NCBI GenBank assembly: GCA_916700875.1
Contig: CAKAKS010000032.1
Coordinates: forward strand, 8,433,001-8,497,000
Direction of reading: 5' to 3'
DNA length: 64,000 nucleotides
DNA from: Sebastes aleutianus
Taxonomy: Eukaryota > Chordata > Actinopteri > Perciformes > Sebastidae
A model generated the notes under the pieces. The model was not told the DNA's origin and made no database searches. It saw only the letters and a program-made list of their open reading frames with translations. The position numbers and the translations under genes are program-made. Numbering within the stretch: the first letter of the stretch is position 1; each line of letters begins with the position of its first letter. Positions 11,966 to 24,193 of this stretch are shown here, piece by piece.

Positions 11966-13313
11966 ATATATTTTTTGTGAGTATTTTATATATAAATCAA
12001 AAAACACATTTTGAATCATTCTGTGTGCATTCATTAATATTGAGAGACTGCTCTGACTCCATATACATATGGAGCCTGATACACTTTTACACCGTCACTA
12101 ACTAAACAACCATAATAACAGTAACAATAACCTTAAAACAGCCTTTTCTTCCTCACCAGTTTCTGTGCAAAACGATCCACCACCTTATCGACATCCAGGT
12201 CGCTCTCACTCTGAGCTACCAGGGAGCATCCATCGTGGCATATTGAACATTTTCCACCCGTTACCTTTGTGATTTGTGCAGTTTAAGACCCAAAACAACT
12301 CCTCATATTGATCTCATGAACTCAGTCACTCCGGTTTGTTTTTTCTTTACCCTCTGAGTGTGTGCACCTCTCACAATAACATTGCTCAGCAACCCATCTG
12401 TGGTATATTTTTTAAGTGTTGAGTTGAAAACCTCTGTCACATTTACACTTAAGTTGTGGCTTTGTTGATTGTCTGGACACAATTCTTAACACAGTGCATT
12501 GACATTTTCATCCAAAATGTGGAATACTTTCTCATGAATGAAAGATTGTGACACCGCCCTGTCAAGAAAAAAAAAAAAAAAAGAAGCCCTACAGGGACAC
12601 CATTCTTTGTCCCCCTGAGACGTAATATAATTTGTTCTTCTTCTTTTTATTTGGACTCAATCTTCAGATTTTAATCTGGAAGCTGATTTGAATGTCACCT
12701 CCAGTGTGTTTGCAGTAATAAATGTGTCTGCAGGAAGCTGCAGGAAGATTGTGACATTTAGGAATCACATCACGCAGGTTGGAGGGCTATTAAAAGGGCT
12801 TTATCATGCACTCTATACAGTCTGCATGGACTAAGAAAGCATGATCATGTCACCAAGGATGGCAGGGTTTAACTCCAACTCTAATACCCATCATTTTTCC
12901 TGTTATAAACTGACCTGGTTAATTCTGGTGAAGTCGAAACAGTTGTACTTCAACCATTTCTCCGTCAAGATGTGAGAAGAAGTACAAAGGTTGACGACAG
13001 GAAGAGGTTGTCGAGTTAAGATATTCGAGATATATGCGGTGGAAAAGTCGAGCATCTCATTAGAGGTAAAGTGAATGTGATATGTTGTAAACGTCTTTTC
13101 TGAATATGTTATGATCTCTTCTATGTGTTCTTTTTGTCTTCCACTGACATTGTTGTTACCAAAGGTGAGATTTGTTTTAAGGCGCTTCCTATGAAGCAAA
13201 GAAGTGCCTGAGTGAATGTTAATTACACACACTTAATTAATTAGTATGCTCTGTGATACAGAGGTGTTGAGGGAGCATGGGAAAAAAAAAAAAAAATATG
13301 TGTGTGAATAAAT
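11966..13313. other. Unannotated block
   Basis: Single-copy-looking sequence with poly(A) tracts near 12567 and 13282. The 12690-12860 part is repeat-free. No coding evidence. Confidence 0.45.
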
Positions 13314-13405
13314 TAGGGCCGTCAAAGTTAATAATTCAACGGAAAATAGAAGGCTCAACCCAAATAACGCTCCAAAATTACGCTATATTTTGTCAAGAAA
13401 ACACT
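13314..13405 (+). mobile_element. TAGGGCTGTCAA-family MITE, copy D (5' fragment)
   Basis: TAGGGCCGTCAAAGTTAATA, followed after a deletion by AAATAACGCTCCAAAATTAC and ATTTTGTCAAGAAAA, which are collinear with the first third of complete copies. The rest is missing. Confidence 0.8.
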
Positions 13406-13489
13406 GGCAGGATGACACTATTTTGAAATCACCCAACCGTCTTTTTCTGGATTATATTCTTTCAAAAATGTGATATTTCTTGTCGCAAA

Positions 13490-13555
13490 TTGGACAACAT
13501 ATACGCCGATATTGATATATCTGTGGTAGGCCGATATCAAATCAGTCGGGCTCTA
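13490..13555 (+). mobile_element. Right end of a GGGCTCTA-terminated hAT-like element
   Basis: CGCCGATATTGATATATCTG, then GGCCGATATC and TCAGTCGGGCTCTA. The end is the inverse complement of the start TAGAGCCTGACC seen at 43825, and both ends share CCGATAT-type motifs. Only this terminus is present here. Confidence 0.55.
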
Positions 13556-14769
13556 TAGGAGGATAGGACCTGGAAGGGGAAGAGAGAGATGCTTGGTTTC
13601 CATTAAACCCAAATTCACTAACAAAAAGCAAAATTGTAAAAAGGCAAAAGAGCACCACAGGTGTGATGGAAACCGTGGCTGACAGTATCTTTTTATGCTT
13701 ATGGAATATCATGGATATACTTTGGATATCATAGTTTATTTTCACAGTAGGACACACTGCAGCAGAGCAAGTGTAACATGTTCAGATGTCCAAAATAACA
13801 GTTTTACGGGCAGAATAACGTCTTCTTCTATTAAATAACTTTAGTCGCCTTGCCATCCTTTTCATAAGGTACTTTATAACTCTCTTGAAATGTAACTTGT
13901 TGACACCAGGGTTGCCTGAAGTTTGCCATAGATGCCTATAAGAAAGGATTTATAGCTACATTCTTTCTTTGCTTTGTAGTACAAGCAACGGTCAGTTGGT
14001 ATTCCTCATTCAAGTACTGACTATGGAGTGTTTTGTGCAGTAGCAGTATTTACGTTGTATCATACACTGTACTAGTGATGAATAGAAGGTGTTTAATGGA
14101 ATTTTTTTTAAAGATTTTTCTTACTGAAAAGGAAAAACTAACTTCCATGTTATGTTCACTCACAATCTCCACTGGCATCGGAAAAACCACAAGAAGGATA
14201 TGCTGCTGACCAATTAAAATTCCTGCAGTCCCCATGTGGTATGTCCGTAGCCACCGCGGCCTTGATAGTGTATGTAAGTCTTTGAGGAGAAGCACGTCAG
14301 CTATGTACGATGTAGCCATGCAGCCTACTCACATTGCCATTATGGGTCAGTCATAACCCATTGTACATGAAGCTTAAGCTTCTTTGCCAAAGCCCTCCTA
14401 GGCAGCTTTATCCTTTGGAAAAAACACCTAAAATAAAATACCCAAAATGAATCAGGAATAGCTCTTCAACCAAGGTTTATATGTACGTATATATCTGGTC
14501 TCCTTTGAAATGTAAGAAGCTGAGGGATATGGATCCACTGCAAGTACACTAGACTATATTACTATGGAGATTACAATGGAGATACATGAATTCCAACTGC
14601 ACCCACTTGTTTAGTTTTAAAGCTTTAACCAAATCGGACGACGCATGCATTATTTATAGTATTGAGATTTAACTCGATCTTATTTTTTTTGAGGCAAATA
14701 TATTAAAAAAAAGTTAATTTTATAAAACGGTCACTATATCCTAACAGTAGTACATGAGACAGGTAATCT
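13556..14769. other. Unannotated block
   Basis: No gene or window-internal repeat recognised. Confidence 0.45.
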
Positions 14770-15475
14770 GAAAAAAAACATGTGCATCCGTGTCCTCCGG
14801 TGCTCCTGGCATCTGCGAGATTTCACAGACTGGAGGAAAACAACCAATCAGAGCCAAGCTGGAGCTTTGCCGTCTCTGAGAAGCTTTCAATCACTCGCCA
14901 ACTCCGATCAAACGGTCAAACTAGGCAGCGCTGATGAAATATGAATTAATTTTATGTTACTCTAATGCCTATCTCTCAAATAAAATGTTTCAGAAACATC
15001 TTGTGTAGTGAAAACGTTTGTGACCCGGGAGCCATGTTGAGATAAGTTGAGGGAATACCAATCACCGCCCACCAGCCGGACCACACTTTCTCATTTTACA
15101 GCTAAACAGTACGCTACAAGACTCTACAAAACATTTCAGGCGTGAAATAGGCATTACAGTAACATAATATTGATTCATATTTGGTCAGTTCTCTCTAGTT
15201 TGACTGTTTGTTCGGAGTGTGCGAGTGATTGACAGCTGCCTCCGTTGAATGAACAGCCAATAGGAACGCTCTCTCTCTGAAACTACCTGTGATTGGCCAA
15301 AGTCTCCCGTCATGAGCTAGATTTTCTAAAGCCTGAAAACAGAGCCATGAGGAGGTGCAGAAGTCTAGTTTTCTCCCAGAGCACTTGAATTACAATATGC
15401 TGAAAGGTTTTTATATAATTTTTGCCTAATGATGCCAAAAACATTCTGCCAACTGCATGTTTAAAGGCATGTAAA
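14770..15475. mobile_element. Foldback element with long inverted arms
   Basis: The left arm, about 14833-14999, is inverted at about 15123-15274. Examples are TCAATCACTCG (14888) against CGAGTGATTGA (15222), and ATGTTACTCTAATGCCTAT (14954) against ATAGGCATTACAGTAACAT. Two compared segments of 38 and 34 bp differ at 4 and 3 positions, so identity is roughly 90 percent. The spacer is about 120 bp. The block downstream (CCTGAAAACAGAGCCATGAG) I recall as part of a common fish repeat. There is no open frame across it. Confidence 0.75.
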
Positions 15476-16742
15476 CAAATTGAATGCAACATGAAAGCTG
15501 TGTATTAAACCTTTATTTGGTTTAACTGTGAAACTTTTGTGATAACTTTTTTTACATGTTACATTGTAAGTGGCATGAATTGAAGAGGACCACAACCATG
15601 CTGTGTCTGAAGTATCACCTTTTATGCTACAATAACAAATGCATAAATCTAGTATCTACATATCAAATTGTCCTAAAATGGAACACAGCCAACCACTGTA
15701 AATGTACTATTATTGTCAAGCCTCAAAACCTCAATGCAACTGACAGTGACCACATGCCAAAACTATCAAAGCACATTGTTGTTAGCATGCACTGGCACTT
15801 GAATCAACAATATGGTTCATTTGCATCACAATGTGTCCTAGTTTGATAATGGCACATATTTGTTTAAAGACTTCTAATTTTACTTTTGCTGGCCCATTTT
15901 CAAGGTACATAAAAATAGGCTGTAGCCATTTTCATTTTATGTAGATGTTATGTAGATCACTTCTATCTTATATTTTTCTCGGTTTCATCTCAAATGTTTT
16001 ACTACATTTGTGCAGGAAATTTAGTGACATTTGTCATAGAAACTGCAGTTCATAATGCAAACTTCTAACTACTGACCGGACATATGTGTTTGTGTTAGGT
16101 CATAGGAAGCCTGGACAGTGGCACGGAGAGAAGTGACCGGGGGGGAGCGAAGAGAGAGCGGGAGAGATGGAGAGAAAGCTGTTACCATGGCAACTGAATG
16201 AGAGAGAAGGTATGTTGGACGGGATGCATGGGCTGTGGCGTTCAAAAGTGTTGGTGCATGTGTATCAATCACTAAAGAATAATGTTCCACCATTTCACGG
16301 TCCTTTCATGTATGTCTTACTGTAATAGGAACTTTGTGTTACTGCGCATTGCTGCTTCCACATCTCTATAGCCTCAGACCACCGTTAACTGTAACAAATG
16401 TAAGTCTTGAGTTTTGACTTTGATCCCAGAGGTATTCGACTGTCCTGCTGAAGAAGGAAAACATAAATATGGAAAAAATCCATTAGTGTTGGATGATGAT
16501 ATGAATATAGACGGTAAAGTGGATAAAGATGGTTTCCGACAAGCACATTGTTTAAAACATACTGTTGCCTCAAAGCAGTGGTTCCCGGCCTGGGGTACGG
16601 GAAGATCAGAGGGGGTACACCAGGATTTGTCTACTCTGAGGTTGTCAAAATTAGATTTGCTCATGTATAACTAAAATCATAATAACACACTTATTGGATA
16701 ATGTATACAAAAGTCTGTATATAAAACTATATAAAATATACT
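15476..16742. other. Unannotated block
   Basis: Includes a purine-rich stretch at 16130-16215. No coding or repeat evidence. Confidence 0.45.
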
Positions 16743-16743
16743 G

Positions 16744-16774
<31 letters not shown>

Positions 16775-16776
16775 TT
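16743..16776. repeat. (TA)n followed by poly(T)
   Basis: About 12 TA units, then a T run. Confidence 0.95.
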
Positions 16777-17169
16777 CTTTCTATTTAGTAGCAAAATCTA
16801 ACAAAATATTCTGCTTCAATCCATATTTGTTGGCATTTATCCTTTCAAAAACAACATTTTCACTGGGATGAAAAATATATTTGCTCTCCTGATTGACACC
16901 CGCCAGCCATATCAACATGCAGGAGGAAGCGTGGACCTACTCATGGACGAGAGAATCATGCTGGTGTTAGTGCGATAGGTTTTTCAGCCAATCTAGCATG
17001 TTGAATCCGCGGCAAAGCCCGTTGGTGAGAGAAATCACTCTGATTGGCTGTTCAGATTAAGTGAATCAGTGCAGTAGAAAAGAAAAGGAAGTGAGGCAAG
17101 CTACGACTAAAGTCAAGAGGGCACACACAGAAGGCTCTTCTCATTTTTCATCTTCATCTCATCTGCTCA
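16777..17169. other. Unannotated block
   Basis: No repeat or gene recognised. ATTGGCTGTTCAG near 17044 resembles a piece of the foldback at 15250 but is too short to call. Confidence 0.4.
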
Positions 17170-17640
17170 TTACAATACACGGATATTTTCACAACACCAC
17201 ATGGCCATCTGGAATGAAGCTAAGTGGTGAGTGAGAGTGGTGTGTATACGTATCATAACAACGCGTTGTATATCCACCGTCCTCGGTCTTCCGGTTGCCC
17301 TTTTTGAATGACGAATACAGACTACCGCTCCATGCTGGTGGGGAGAGTTATTTTCTCTCACGCAGGCGCAGAACGTACGTGCTAACTGGCCGTCGGCTGT
17401 AGTCTTTGCGGTGTGTTCGAGGGGCAACTTGTCGGCCAAGATAAACGCGACTGAACAGCCGGCCTTCATTGCCGCTAGTTCTTTGATGTTGGTTTGGTGC
17501 GTCTTGGCCTTTAAGCTTAAAATTGCTTGAGCATTGATGTATAAAGGCCGTCTTGCTGCATGTGAACCGTGTATATGACCCAACTCAGCACCATCTCCAC
17601 ACCAACTAATGACCCAACGGATGTCACACGGCCAAGACAT
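17170..17640 (-). other. Unrecognised 156-codon open frame
   Basis: This is among the longest stop-free reading frames in the window, in a locally GC-richer patch. A segment reads IKELAAMKAGCSVAFILADK followed by ADGQLARTF, which faintly recalls the region after the zinc finger of domesticated hAT transposases (a KAS-x-VA-x-LAKK-type motif). The resemblance is weak and no BED finger, DDE residues or splice structure can be seen. It could equally be chance. The function is unknown and I do not claim it is a gene. Confidence 0.2.
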
Positions 17641-18663
17641 TCAACAAATGTGTGTCTCGGGGAAAACGGTTGACCAAGACATTGAAGCATTTTGAAGTTA
17701 ACGACTCCCACGCAGGTCATACATACCTGTGTTGAACACACATCCTTGTTGCGGTACAAAATGTGGTCAGCCATCAGATATATGTATTGGAACTCAATCC
17801 ATTCGACACATACGGTAAACGTGTTGCAAATTAGATGTTGTTTCCATTCCCCTGTATTACCGCTGGGTCATACAATTTGCAGCATATTGGCAGTTTTTAC
17901 CCAAACACACACACACATCCACACCAGATTGAAGCGATAAACAGCTAAGAGCCGCAGCAACAGCAGCTGGTGTGGGTTTGGTTCGAGCAGTGGGACCTCC
18001 CTCCAGGCACCTGACAGTCACTAATGCTGAACAAGCAGGGAGCGAGATGGTGGAGCGGTCATGCAGACACACACACACACGAGAAATTGCACACACATCT
18101 AAATTTACTCACACTCCTGCACACATGGCCTATTTCTTACTCTCCATAGCACACAGTGAAGTGTATCTATAGTCAGTTTTAACTTGATGGATCCCAACAC
18201 TTGTGAGATGCAGAGAGGTTTTGCTTGGCTGACAAGGTGGGGGTGTTGTGTGTTTGCCTATTCCCACAAGGTGGAAAACCAGTTTCTTTGTTGTCAGTTG
18301 TGTTTAGCGCAACCAGCGGTGATCTCGTTAGCCGCCAGCTTACCGGCTGGGGTTCCAGCCAATAAAATCAATTGGAGGCCAAAGGGCAATTGGCGTTTTC
18401 AACGGGAGGACAAAAGCATCTGGGGTGGGTGAAAAGGGAGAGGTGAAAGTGAATAGTATGAGGAGGAAAGAGAGTGAGAGAGGCATTAGAAAAAAGAGGA
18501 AAATAGGAAAGTGGGAAGGGAAGGCAGGAGATTGAGAGAGAATGTAAGAATAAAAGGTCAAATGGGAGAACAAGGTGCATTTGATGTGGGGGGTTTTTTC
18601 CACAGTAATTGTTAAAGAAGAGAGCCGTTGAATGAAGAACAATTAGAAAATGTGACCCTGGTA
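17641..18663. other. Unannotated block
   Basis: Short CA tracts near 17906 and 18068 and a purine-rich stretch at 18400-18560. No gene recognised. Confidence 0.45.
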
Positions 18664-18835
18664 CTTAAAGAAATAGTTTGATATTGTGGGAAATACACGT
18701 ATTGGCTTTCTTGCTGAGAGTTAGATGAGAAGATCGATCCCACTGAAGCTACAGCAAGGAGACAGTTAGCTCAGCATCATCTAAATAACAAGTTAAATTT
18801 TGTTTGTTTAATCCAGGCAAAAAAAATTAAGTGGT
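18664..18835 (+). repeat. Dispersed repeat T, copy 1
   Basis: AAATAGTTTGATATTGTGGG, GAAATACACGTATT, GAGAGTTAGATGAGAAGATC and GACAGTTAGCTCAGC occur in this order. The same order appears inverted at 20315-20490, and a small piece (TTGCTTTCTTGCTGA) appears at 33460. I recognise the family as abundant in fish genomes, but I cannot assign a class. Confidence 0.75.
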
Positions 18836-19069
18836 GATAATAATATATGATGAGTCGCGTGCTCAAGCATGTTTTAGACGGACAAAAAAGCTTTCAGGGC
18901 TCATCACGGTTTTGATTTGCAGCCGTAGCGAGAGTCAGACCCTTTAGACCAACGTGCCACTTGGAACTGTGCTCTATCTGTCCTCCTCTCTTCAAAAATG
19001 TCTCAGCCAACCCCTTCACTCGCCCATGGAGTCACCACTGCTTTTGTTGAGGAGGGGCTTTTAACTCAA
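18836..19069. other. Unannotated gap
   Basis: Nothing recognised. Confidence 0.4.
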
Positions 19070-19212
19070 GATGGTCCAACACGTTCTCATCCCAGCACGT
19101 CACCCATACTGATGCTTGGTCAGGACCCTCGGCGTCACTTTTTGGTCGCAGTAAACACGTGTTTAATGTTGTTAATCAAACAAAGAAACGTAGGCAACAA
19201 AACAACTTAGTA
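19070..19212 (+). repeat. Probable fragment of dispersed repeat U
   Basis: AACACGTTCTCATCCCAGCA, then CAGTAAACACG and AGGCAACAAAACAACTTAGT. The last motif matches TGGCAACAAAACTACTTAGT at 44791, inside a better copy of the family. The first part is assigned from memory of the family in fish. Confidence 0.5.
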
Positions 19213-19837
19213 CACATCCCGCGTCTTTTGCACACTCAAATCCATTGTTGCCAATATAGATGCACGGCAGACGCACGGCAGACGCACTGAAACGCGAGAA
19301 CGACGCTGTCACAGCACGCAAGCATTCCCAAGCGGCTGTTTTTCAAGCCATGACGGCTGCGCCCCGAGATCAAAATAGTTTGACTTTTGGAATGCTGCAG
19401 CACGCACCACATGTCATTTGATGAGGCACAACCAATCATAGCAAACAGATATCTTTTATTTCTTCCGTAAAAAAATCAGTCCATGGTAAATATAAGGAGG
19501 AGAAGTTAATCATTTTAGTGCAGGACTACCCAGAGCTTTACCGTCTGTCCCAAGGACTATATTACTTGCTTCACCCTTTCTGTCCGAGGACGTCACAACA
19601 TCCGGTTGAAAGATGAGTCATATTGACACAGAGAAATCAATACTGTGAAGGATTTACGGTGCTGGGAAATGCATCTTTGTTTTGATTGTGTTAAGTTTAG
19701 TCAGTGAGGCTTCGTGCTAAATCACTGCAACTTCATCATCATCGTCAGCGCAGCACGCAGGTTTTGGTTGCTTACTAATGGCGGGCTTGACAGGAGTGCA
19801 GCCTCCTAAGCACATTGGAAAGAAAGAAAAATAGACG

Positions 19838-20034
19838 TGGCGAGTTAGGTTTAGGAAATAACTACATGGTTGGGCTTAAAACTACGTTTGTGACACTGAA
19901 AATGTGACTGGATGTTGTGAACATGGGACATGAATAATCAGCTGATTGTTAAGTGGAAGTGAAATGTGACATACGGGACACAAACAGCAGTCTCCTGGAT
20001 GAAAGCCTTGTGTTTGTTGAACCCATCCGCCCAG
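19838..20034 (+). repeat. Dispersed repeat U fragment
   Basis: AGTTAGGTTTAGGAAATAAC and, after a gap, GACACAAACAGCAGTCTCCT with GTTTGTTGAACCCATCC. These are collinear with TTAGTTAGGTTTAGGAAAAG and ACAAACACCGGTCTCCTGGC at 45444-45612. Confidence 0.6.
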
Positions 20035-20314
20035 TGTGTCTCTTTCACTCTTTAAACATAGGTCAACTTTTTTTTTTTTAAATATCTTCCTTAGTTTAAC
20101 AGACATACTTACGTGTGGCTCACTTTACATGTTTATATGTAGGACATGTTCAAGGGCTGGATTTTGATATTAGCGTTGATGCAAATGCCAATGGCATTTT
20201 GAAAGGGATTTTCTTCTGGACTAAAATCCAGCAGTTCTTGGTTTCACTTTGGCTCACTGTAGTTACAGGATGCAACTACCCATTAAAACAGGCATTTTTA
20301 CAGTTTGTTTGTTG

Positions 20315-20490
20315 GTAAACCAGGCGAGGTGTTTCTCCCTTTCTTCCTGTCATCTTGCCAAGCTAAGCTAACTGTCTCTTGGCTATAGCTTAATGTTTGA
20401 TAGACAGATTTAAGAGGTTATCAATCTTCTCATCTAACTCTTGGCAAGGAGGAAAATATGTGTATTTCCTAAAATGTTCCCAAATGCAAT
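20315..20490 (-). repeat. Dispersed repeat T, copy 2 (inverted)
   Basis: The reverse complement reads AGGAAATACACATATTTTCC, GAGTTAGATGAGAAGATTGA and GACAGTTAGCTTAGC, the same order as at 18664. The two copies face each other about 1.5 kb apart. Confidence 0.75.
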
Positions 20491-21394
20491 TCTGAGTAGC
20501 TGTAAGTCCATACCTTTGTTATCCAATCAATTAAGTGCCTGCATTTGCCCAAATATTTAGCATATTACATTGTCTCACATTTCTGCATTTTACATGCATG
20601 ACAGTGATCCGTTATTGTATGATTTTTTTTTAAAGAACTTGTTGGCTTGGCTCAATATATATTCATATATTGCAAGCCAAGCCAGCCAACGAGTGACACA
20701 TTTGCAAGACCTATGCATGAATTATTTTTCATGGCTTGTAATTTCTGCTCATCTGGGACTGAAGCCCTGTTATTGCACTCCTGGTACGTCGCTCTGGGAA
20801 AGAGCATCGGCTAAGTGCCTGAAAATGCAAATAGAGAGGCTAGAGAGTGATAGACAAGTCAATTATAATATGGGATTTTACACCTGCACATAAACCTGTA
20901 AGTAGAGACAACGGGAGAGTGACAGAGGTTGAAGTGATTGCCTCAGATTTCCTGCAGAGTTTATGAGCAGAGATTAGAGACACTGTGATGTGATCATAAA
21001 TCTCTGCTGCAGCTGCAGGTGATGGATGGATACAGGAATGGATGGACCATTGGGGTACACACGCTTTTTTGGATGGACTTGGGCAGGAAACTGATGCTAT
21101 AAATAATGTATGCGTATGGATGCATGGTATCTTGTTATCTTGTATTAGCTGTATGCCAATGTTATCTCCTTTGCTTGTGTCCCCTGGGCTAACTTGTCTA
21201 TATGATGGAAATGTCAGCTGACAAGAAAAGGTTTCTGCAGCTCAGTGTTAACGTGTTCTGACTTTGATTGGAAAACTATGGTCTTCCTTTAAGTAAATGA
21301 GGTTACATTTTGTTTTATGTTGTATACTACACTGCAAAAAATACCCTATCAAATTGAAAACCTTTCAAGCTACAGGAAGTCTTAAAAGCTAGTG
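20491..21394. other. Unannotated block
   Basis: No gene or window-internal repeat recognised. The sequence ATATATTCATATATTGCAAG near 20655 is AT-rich. Confidence 0.45.
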
Positions 21395-21790
21395 GATTGC
21401 CATGGAATTGGACATTGGACATTCACATTCCGCAGACAATGTCTCCGAATGACTATGGTGGTCAAAACCTTTTTTTGGTTTTGAGTGAAATATATCACCA
21501 ACTATATGATCTGGACTAGGCATTCGTGGTCACCAAAGGATGAATCACATTGACTTTAGTGACCCCCTGACTTTTCCCCTAGTACCACCAACTGGCACGT
21601 ATGTATTCACTTATGTATTGACATATCTCGACATCTACAAGATGGATTGGGACAATAATTGGCACTGACATTCATGGTCCCTAGATGATTAATCTAACTG
21701 GCTTTTGGTTTTTCGAAAATAATGACTTTCCCATCAGCAGTAATTTTACTTTCTGTTTAGCACTATTTCAAAAATGTTATTACATGGCTT
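21395..21790 (+). repeat. Dispersed repeat V, copy 1
   Basis: GGATGAATCACATTGACTTT, TGACCCCCTGACTTTTCC and CATATCTCGACATCTACAAG. The inverse of each is found in order at 62568-62811. I recognise the family as one of the most common fish repeats, in which a GTGATCCCCTGACTTTTC-type motif is typical. Confidence 0.75.
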
Positions 21791-21937
21791 TGTTGAATAT
21801 TCAATTTAGATTGGTCAATCATGGCATTCTACGATCAGTCATTTCTACATAGCAGATCGCTGCTCTGTATGACAGACCATTGCTATGGGCGCAGTTTTGA
21901 TGTCGGACTCTGGCGGACCATTTTTGTGTCAAATTAT

Positions 21938-22105
21938 TGATTTTTTAAGTAAGTAGCCGTGTAATAAGCGGGATAATGTACAGCTATTTGGCCATTGTTG
22001 TGAAATAAAACCCTTCAGGGCAATGCAAAGACCTGTCTGGGTTTATTTCAAGACCAGCAAATTGTACATTATCCCTTACTCAGCATGTTATTATGTTTAT
22101 TAACA
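21938..22105. mobile_element. Palindromic foldback element
   Basis: AATAAGCGGGATAATGTACA (near 21962) is inverted as TTGTACATTATCCCTTACTC (near 22063). An inner pair, TGAAATAAAACCC and GGGTTTATTTCA, nests inside it. The whole unit of about 170 bp can fold into one hairpin. Confidence 0.7.
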
Positions 22106-22214
22106 ATAGATATTGAGAAAATGTCATATAACATAACATTTAGAATTTTTGACAGCTGGAATGTTGCACGAATGGAAGTGAAAGCTCTGTTTATTTAAAT
22201 GTGAAATTGCAATA

Positions 22215-22288
22215 AAAAATATTTTGTCCCTAAAATATTGTTAAAAATAACCGTGATTATCATTTTTGTCATAAATCGCGCAGCCCTG
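22215..22288 (+). mobile_element. Right-end fragment of a hAT-like element
   Basis: CCGTGATTATCATTTTTGTC followed by ATCGCGCAGCCCTG. The inverse, CAGGGCTGCGCGAT, has the shape of a hAT terminus common in fish. No left end is present in the window. Confidence 0.45.
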
Positions 22289-23073
22289 TCTTGAAACTAA
22301 AAATAAGTGCCAAAGAATGCTGGTGGTCCGGAACAGGTATCTAACACAATCCCAAATAACATCAAATTACTCATTAAGACAAGGCAAGTGAAGTTTGCTT
22401 GAATTAAGCCTTGCATATTCAGCACTAGATAATCCAACCCATACACCAAACAAGTCAGACAGGATTTTAAATTATCATACAATCTCTCATACTTACAAAT
22501 ATAGTTTTGGCAGTGTAGTGCTTCATTATGATCAATTTGTGGTCACAAGAAAAAATCGAGTTAGTTGTTTTAATGTCACTCTAATGAGAGCACCAGGTGG
22601 ATGTTTTCAAATGTAAATGAATGACTGTAATAATATGTGTGAGCACTTCACCGCTGTCTCCATGTTTTGTATCATCTGGTGAGATGAGAGAGCTCTGATT
22701 ATGTTGTCATGCTATGAGTGCTGTTTGCTCCAGAGGTTAGATGTATTGTGCACCTCGTGGGTTGTTTGATGCTTCAGTAACAGTGGGTGGTTTATGACTA
22801 AATGAATGAAAAAGAGACAATCATGTCTTACAACACTGTCATAATATGTTGAACGGGTCAGGTTAGTTTCATCCGAGGAGAGTGGATGAAAGGAGATATC
22901 TATGTGGGGAAATATCATGTAGATTCTGAGAGCATTGTTTGTGATAAATCAGCAGGCATGGGACAACACGCTTGGTTAATTATTCTTGAATTTAACATTT
23001 CATACAGTTGCATATGGGCTGCCTGTTTAAAACTAAAAAGCAATATGACCTTTACCAGTTGCTAATCATTGTG
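22289..23073. other. Unannotated block
   Basis: Nothing recognised. Confidence 0.45.
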
Positions 23074-23817
23074 CTATGGCTGTCAATCGATTAAAATATT
23101 TAAACACGGTTAATCGCATGATTGTCCATAGTTAATCACGATTAATCACAGATTAATGACACTTTTTTTTCTGTTCAAAATGTATCTTAAAGGGAGATTT
23201 GTCAAGTATTTAATACTCTTATCAACATGGGAATGTGAAAATAAGCTTGCTTTATGCAAATGTATTTATATATTTATTATTGAAAATCAATTAACAACAC
23301 AAAACAATGACAAATATTGTCCAGAAGGTACTGCATTTAGCATAGAAAATATGCTCAAATCATAACATGGCAAACTCAAGTCCAGCAGGCAACAACAGCT
23401 GTCAGTGTGTCAGTGTGCTGACTTGACTATGACTTTCCCTAAACTGCATGTGATTATCATAAAGTGGGCATGTCTGTAAAGGGGAGACTCGTGGGTACCC
23501 ATAGAACCCATTTTCACTCACATATCTTGAGGTCAAAGTTCAAGCAAGGGACCCCTTTGAAAATGTCTATGCCAGTTTTTCCTCGTCAAAGTTTATCGTA
23601 AGTTTGGAGAGTTATTTAGCCTCCTTCGTGACAAGCTATTATGACGTGGTTTGCACCAATGGTTTCCTTATTATAAGTTCCATATGATACCAGTATCTTG
23701 ACTCTAGCTTTAAAACTGAGCCCGATACAACTTTGAAATAACAAATTGCGTGACAGAAATTAGTGCTGTTAGAACAAATTTGAAAGTGTTATTATCGTGT
23801 TAACTTTGACAGCCCTT
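23074..23817 (-). mobile_element. TAGGGCTGTCAA-family MITE, copy E (near complete)
   Basis: It reads in reverse: GGCTGTCAATCGATTAAAAT at the left and TTTGACAGCCCTTG at the right. GATTAATC palindromes, the TACCTT/AAGGGAGATTT block, GTCTGTAAAGGGGAGACTCG and the ATATGATACCAG block lie between. Flanks ATCATTGT and ATCGTTGC match at 6 of 8 bases if one base of slack is allowed. The length of about 744 bp matches copies F and G. Non-coding; an apparent frame at 23156 is internal MITE sequence. Confidence 0.92.
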
Positions 23818-24193
23818 GATCGTTGCACTGTCTGCAATGATGATTTTTTTTGTCAACAAAGTTGGTGTCCAGAGAAGAATTATGGGAGAAAATCATGAAG
23901 AACAAAAAAAAAAACAGATTCATTCAGCCCTAGCATTAAACTCAAGGTTGCTAGTTGGTTTTGATTGTGGCTGTAGTGTAGATACAAGCTGAGAGATGGT
24001 ATCGGGGACAGTTATGGATGCTTCTTGCATTCACCATATGTGTGTTTTCAAAGAAAGTACTGTATGTGTATTTGCAACCCCAAAAGCTAGAGTCCAGAAA
24101 AGAGAATAATAAATAAATACAAATACTGATAAACAAGTGGACCAGGTAATCAGCACTGCAAACCCCAATTAGAGGTATTCATCCATCTTGAGC
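23818..24193. other. Unannotated block
   Basis: An A run near 23905. No other feature. Confidence 0.45.

Noticed and set aside
23156..23365. Open frames conserved between copies of the dominant MITE (also 3965, 46970)
   Set aside because: Similar peptides recur only because the non-coding MITE sequence is repeated. They occur on different strands and are broken in most copies.
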